A stretch of 64,000 nucleotides of DNA from the NCBI RefSeq assembly GCF_051020955.1, contig NC_135013.1, forward strand, positions 2,882,501-2,946,500, given 5' to 3'. Source of the stretch: Megalopta genalis. Taxonomy: Eukaryota > Arthropoda > Insecta > Hymenoptera > Halictidae. Within the stretch, counting starts at the first letter, position 1. Each line of letters opens with the position of its first letter. Below the pieces are notes generated by a model, which worked only from the letters and a program-made list of their open reading frames with translations, was not told the origin of the DNA and did no database searches. Position numbers and translations under genes: made by a program. This document shows, piece after piece, positions 59,857-64,000 of this stretch.

Positions 59857-60033
59857 ATGGCTGACGTACACGCCGTCGAACTTCGTATCTTAGATGCTAT
59901 CGATCCGCCACGAAATACGGAACAACGACGTGCCGAATGTAATTTCGTTCCGATGCTCGACGAACATGTTTTGCGGTATTTTTCTTGTCTCTGTATTTAT
60001 TTGTCCAAGGTTGTGCGTCAAGGAGTTTACTGA
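59857..60033 (+). CDS. Possible small open reading frame, 58 codons
   Basis: ATG 59857 sits in a strong insect start context (TTCAAAATGGCT). The frame MADVHAVELRILDAIDPPRN... runs 58 codons to TGA at 60031-60033 with unbiased, protein-like composition, unlike the low-complexity frames elsewhere. It lies in a moderately GC-rich pocket (59.64-60.1 kb) inside an AT-rich region. It could be a small peptide gene, an alternative first exon or chance. No domain or signal peptide was seen. Confidence 0.2.
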   Translation: MADVHAVELRILDAIDPPRNTEQRRAECNFVPMLDEHVLRYFSCLCIYLSKVVRQGVY

Positions 60034-60299
60034 TTCGTTCGATTTTCCGTAGATGTCGGTGCTGCGTTTTCGTAAACTAGCGACGCCTCAGAAACGGTTC
60101 TGACAGACGTGAGTGGACGAATATTTCGAATTATTGGGCTCCGTTGTTATTTCGTATCTATCGTATGATTTTTTAATAAAACAATTTATGATGTTGAATT
60201 ATTGTATAATATTTTGTTCTGGGTGATGTTTGCTTGTGTTATTATTGGACCGCGAATTTTACGCGTTTATGGTAAATATCGGCGATTTAAGTAGAAAAA

Positions 60300-60550
60300 T
60301 AATAGCAAAAATAATCAGAATAATATATATATATATATATAATAATATAATCTATACAGTAATATGTATAATAATATAACCTATACACTAATAATATATA
60401 TGTAATAATAATATAATATATACTATATATAATAATATATATATAATAATAAGATAACATATACGAGAATAATATATAATAATAGTATAATATATACAAT
60501 AATAATATATAATAATAATATAATAAATACAATAATAATAAATATAATAA
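60300..60550. repeat. AT-rich minisatellite
   Basis: Degenerate AATAATATATATAATAATAA and ATATACAATAATAATATATA units. The minus-strand Tyr/Ile frame is an artefact. Confidence 0.8.
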
Positions 60551-60750
60551 TAATAAGAATTTAACAATTTTACTACGCTACATTCAACTTATTGAAATAA
60601 TTAAAAGGAGCGACTTATTGTTTACGTAATTTTTGTTTCTTACAATCGGCTTTGAAAATTTCTATTTTGCGCGAAGAACCGCGGTCTACGTTCTAACTTT
60701 TCTTCTTATTTTCACCGGTAGAATTCGACGATACCGTTTGGCCGAAAAAG

Positions 60751-60768
60751 CCCGGGACACCCCGTATA
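60751..60768. repeat. Solo terminus of the GGGTGTCCC family
   Basis: CCCGGGACACCCCGTATAG resembles the right terminus of the foldback MITEs (GGGACACCCTGTATA). No matching left end was found, so it may be a remnant or chance. Confidence 0.35.
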
Positions 60769-60989
60769 GAGTCTAAGCTTCCGACCATCCCCCTGCTGTC
60801 TGCTCCTGATTGGGGTTCCACACGTGCGTTCTTTCCCGCTGCCGATCGTTAAGATTCGACGATGTCTTTGTCTTCTGCTTCTTCGAAGTAGAACTTGCGA
60901 CGGAATTAGCCCGAGAAACCGGCCGACCATGATGGAAGTTCGGGGATGCTGGGCGGAATTTCGGGGGTGCTGGGCGACCGGATCGGCCC

Positions 60990-61119
60990 CTCCCTCACTC
61001 TCTTTATTTCTCTCTCTCTCTCTCTCTTTATTTCTTTCTTTTTCTCTCTCTATTTTTCTCTCATTTTTTTCTCTTTCATTTTTCTCTCTCTCTCTTTCTC
61101 ATTTTTCTTTCTCTCTCAT

Positions 61120-61174
<55 letters not shown>
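60990..61174. repeat. CT array
   Basis: CT dinucleotide and TTTCTCTC/ATTTTTCTC units, ending in a pure CT run at about 61130-61174. Confidence 0.9.
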
Positions 61175-61177
<3 letters not shown>

Positions 61178-61189
61178 TCCTTGTTAAAA

Positions 61190-61600
61190 CTTCCATCCCC
61201 GACTACTTCTTCCCCCGCGCTCCCCCGGTCGCCGTTAATTATCGTCCCGCGCTGGTATTTGCATTCGCGGCGATTCCGCCGAGAAAATGTAATTTTCCTT
61301 GGGTAAACCTCCCTCGCGCCCCCTTCCCCCACCGCTCTCCCTTTCACCGCTCCTCGTTTTACACTCTTTTAGGAAGCGTCTTTCGAGTAATATCGCGCGG
61401 GCTCAGCCGCGGATTTATTCGCCGCGAGACCCGCGGGAAAGAAAAGTCCCTTAGAAATTCGCGATCGCCTCCCCCCACCCCCCAACCCCGGCGGCGGGTT
61501 ATTCCTTTAACCGATCGCCGGCGAACGGCCGATCTCGATCGCAGCGATCCGCTGCAGCGCGTATCAACGATCTACGAGTACGTTGCATCGTGGTTAATTG
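61190..61600. other. GC-rich island
   Basis: Short CpG-rich non-coding segment between the CT array and the minisatellite before exon 2. Confidence 0.4.
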
Positions 61601-61654
61601 TCTTTAAAAAATATTTACGTCCCTCTTGCGCAAAAGTCTTCTACTTTATTCTGT

Positions 61655-62085
61655 TCATTCGTCAGAAACAAATATTTTTCTGTTTACTTGCTACAAACAC
61701 ATACTTTTCTGTTTATTTGCTAGAAACAATATTTTTCTGTTTATTTGTTACAAACAAATATTTTTCTGTTTATTAGCTATAAACAAATATTTTTGTGTTT
61801 ATTTGCTATAAACAACTATCTTTCTGTTTATTTGTTATAAACAAATATTTTTCTGTTCTTTGCTACAAACAAATATTTTTCTGTTTATTTGCTATAAACA
61901 AATATTTTTCTGTTTATTTGCTATAAACAAATATTTTTCTGTTTATTTGCTAGAAACAATTTTTTTTCTGTTCATTTTCTACAAACAATATTATTCTGTT
62001 CATTCGCTACAAATATTTTTCTGCTTATTCGCTACAAACAAATATTTTTCTGTTCATTCGCTACGAACAAATATTTTTCTACAGT
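61655..62085. repeat. 29-bp minisatellite upstream of exon 2
   Basis: Tandem copies of TTTATTTGCTATAAACAAAT followed by ATTTTTCTG at a 29-bp period, about 14 copies with drift. It ends roughly 140 bp before the exon 2 acceptor. Confidence 0.9.
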
Positions 62086-62192
62086 CGCGCGTCGCCAATT
62101 CGCGGACTTCAGAACTCGCCGATCGAGTCTGAGAACGTAACACGTATCGCAAAACAAATCTACGTCTCGTAGATAGACGCGTATTGCATTGT

Positions 62193-62224
62193 CTAACTTG
62201 TTTGTTTACCTTTTCTTGTTACAG
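62193..62224 (+). promoter_or_regulatory. Branch point, pyrimidine tract and splice acceptor
   Basis: CTAAC at 62193-62197 matches the insect branch-point consensus 28-29 nt before the acceptor. A T-rich tract and TTACAG ending at 62224 follow. A second AG four bases later (62228) would shift the frame and is the less likely acceptor. Confidence 0.75.
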
Positions 62225-62337
62225 ACAGAAGATCGGGCAAATATTGTTGACGGTGTTTCGGACGGCCGTGGATAATGAGTCGAAGTTCGACGTCGACGGA
62301 ATCATGCAGTCGGTACGAGGGATCGTCGAAGATAACG
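62225..62337 (+). CDS. Internal coding exon of an unidentified protein
   Basis: This 113-bp exon lies between a good acceptor (TTACAG) and a strong donor (G|GTGAGT at 62338). It starts in phase 2 and ends in phase 1. It encodes about 37 residues with normal composition: QKIGQILLTVFRTAV, then DNESKFDVDG, then IMQSVRGIVEDN. It is probably two amphipathic helices separated by an acidic turn. I do not recognise the family. The phase-2 entry is compatible with the signal-peptide-like exon at 14542-14708, which would place this segment at the N-terminus of a secreted or surface protein. That link is inference; the exon itself is well supported. Confidence 0.7.
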
Positions 62338-64000
62338 GTGAGTGGTTTCGCGATTATCTTCTAACGACCGTTCTCCCGTGCTAACGAACAAGTAATTACC
62401 CCGTGAAAAATGTCATTTACACCGGGTTGCTTTCACGTAATTTCGTAATTTTCACGGAAGTCCGGCGACGTTTCACGTTTTGTTCAGCACGATTTCGATG
62501 TACTCGATGCGAAGAATCGGCTGTCTCTGGTGCAACATTCATATTATATTTATTATTTTGATGCGTCGAATACAAATTATCCTCTGGAATGAGTTCGAAA
62601 TTGTTTCAGCAGATTCATTTTTATTGTATCGTGTAGAATAGTGAAGTTTTTGTTTTGCCGAGCCTGTTTTTAGAGAATTCTGTTCTAGACACCGACATTA
62701 TTTATTGTTTCAATGAATAAATAATAATAAGTAGGAATATATGAGTAAATAAAAGTATGTAGAAAATAATAGGTTAATGATAGTAAGTGGCAATTGGTAA
62801 ATGGCAATAAGTAAATAATAATAGGTAAATAATAATATGTAAAAAGGAATAGGTGAAACATAATAGGTGAAACATAATAGGTGAAAAATAATAGGTGAAT
62901 AATAATAAGTAAAAAATAATAGATAAATGATAATAAATAAAAAATAATAAGAAAATAATAAGTAAATAATAGCAAGTAAAATATAATAGGAAAATAACAT
63001 TAAGTAAAAAATAATAGAAAAATAATAGTAAGTAAAATAGTAGTAAAATAATAGTAAGTAAAATATAATAGGAAAATAATAGGTAAATAATGATAAGTAA
63101 ACAATAATAGGAAAATAATAATAACTAAAAAATAATAGGTAAATAATAATAATTAAAAAATAATAGATACATGAAAATAAGTAAAAAATAATAGGAAAAT
63201 AATAGAAAAAATGAAAAATAACAAATAAATCCTTCGCTTTTGTAGCCAATGAACTTCCACCGTGAGATATCTCGTAGCCGGGCAGCGAATGTGTGAAACA
63301 CAAATGGAATTGAAAGCGCTAATTAAAACCTAATTTCGAGCACCGTAGTGTGTAAACCTTGCAAACACCAAGTAGCAGCCAAATGACCTCATTCATTTCT
63401 TGTCACGTCTTTCGCTTGATTCGAAAGGATTGGAAATGATTCTGAGCCAAATCCTTCGTACGCATCGCTTGTGCACGCATGGATTTTTTCCTATAGTTCG
63501 TAGTTTTGATTTACGCTTGTCACCGTCTCACACCTTCTCCTCTCCGTCCCGTTAATTCTGCTTACATTATTCCCGATCAGCTTGTACGCAATTTCGAGAT
63601 GCGAGGCGACGAACGTCGCGAAAGGGACGCGCGATGATTTCGAACTACGGAATCCCCGCGCCTTTTCGAAGGTCGGAAAAACGTGAAATATGATAATACG
63701 AGATATCATGGATGAATAGGAAAATCTTTAGACAATTTTGAAACATTTTGAAACATTTTTAAACGGTATTCTGCGAATCTCTTGGCGGCGCGAAAGCGAA
63801 TCTGCCGCGTCGCCATCGAGAAAATTGACAAACGGACGCGCTTCGATCACTCGGCGCAATGTTTCGAAATATTTGACGATTTCCAAAATAATTTCGTCTC
63901 TTTTTGTGACACGATCGCGTTCCAACCGATTCAAATTTACCGAGATTAGCCGCGAAATACGCTTATATTAGCCCCCATCGAACTCTCGAGGCGTCATTCA
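62338..64000 (+). other. Start of the next intron
   Basis: Begins GTGAGTGG. No further exon was found before the window ends. It contains the AT minisatellite at 62.7-63.2 kb. Confidence 0.6.
62700..63230. repeat. AATAATAGGTAAA minisatellite
   Basis: Degenerate tandem array of GGTGAATAATAATAAGTAAA and AAATAATAGGAAAATAATAG units, about 20-28 bp each. The minus-strand Tyr/Phe/Leu frame of 197 codons is an artefact that mimics a membrane protein. Confidence 0.85.

Larger units (their letters stand above)
14709..62224 (+). other. Inferred giant first intron
   Basis: If exons 14542-14708 and 62225-62337 belong together, this 47.5-kb interval is one phase-2 intron (GTAAGA...TTACAG). It contains no other exon that I can support. 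It is filled with GC islands, CT arrays, minisatellites and short DNA transposons. Alternative promoters or skipped exons inside it cannot be excluded. Confidence 0.3.

Noticed and set aside
62710..63303. 197-codon Tyr/Phe/Leu minus-strand frame
   Set aside because: AT minisatellite translated; no start context or conservation signal.

Overview
This is a gene-poor stretch of an insect nuclear genome. The best guess is Hymenoptera (bee or ant). The evidence is a strong mosaic of CpG- and GC-rich islands separated by AT-rich microsatellite deserts, short non-autonomous DNA transposons (TTAA-, TA- and GGGTGTCCC-ended families), metazoan splice signals, and an arthropod-type Inr/DPE core promoter candidate. 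Nothing in the window looks bacterial: there are no operons, Shine-Dalgarno sites or dense genes. The long open frames here are low-complexity artefacts of CT/GA arrays, CG-rich islands or 45-bp minisatellites.

The simplest reading is the 5' end of one plus-strand gene with a giant first intron. A candidate TATA-less Inr+DPE promoter lies at about 13941. It is followed by a long GC-rich leader and a short coding exon (14542-14708) that ends in a signal-peptide-like segment and a GTAAGA donor. The only convincing internal coding exon is at 62225-62337, with a CTAAC branch point, pyrimidine tract, acceptor and GTGAGT donor. The donor at 14708 and the acceptor at 62225 are both phase 2, so they would splice in frame across about 47.5 kb. 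The gene's identity is not recognised, and the link between the two exons is inference.

Region by region: 1-13.9 kb is upstream, non-coding sequence with AT deserts, GC islands, a 700-bp CT array, minisatellites and a 130-bp foldback. From 13.9 to 14.7 kb is the promoter and first exon. From 14.7 to 62.2 kb is the inferred intron, with GC islands, at least seven long CT arrays, five copies of a GGGTGTCCC-ended foldback MITE, two 660-bp TTAA elements each containing a nested 320-bp TTAA unit, two loci of a 45-bp palindromic minisatellite (one clearly carried inside a TTAA element), a TA-flanked 217-bp foldback with degenerate relatives, and a mariner/MADE1-like mini-element. From 62.2 to 64.0 kb is exon 2 and the start of the next intron.

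No transposase gene, rRNA, tRNA or CRISPR array was found. The mobile-element families are the most informative content, especially the nested TTAA elements and the minisatellite-carrying TTAA element.
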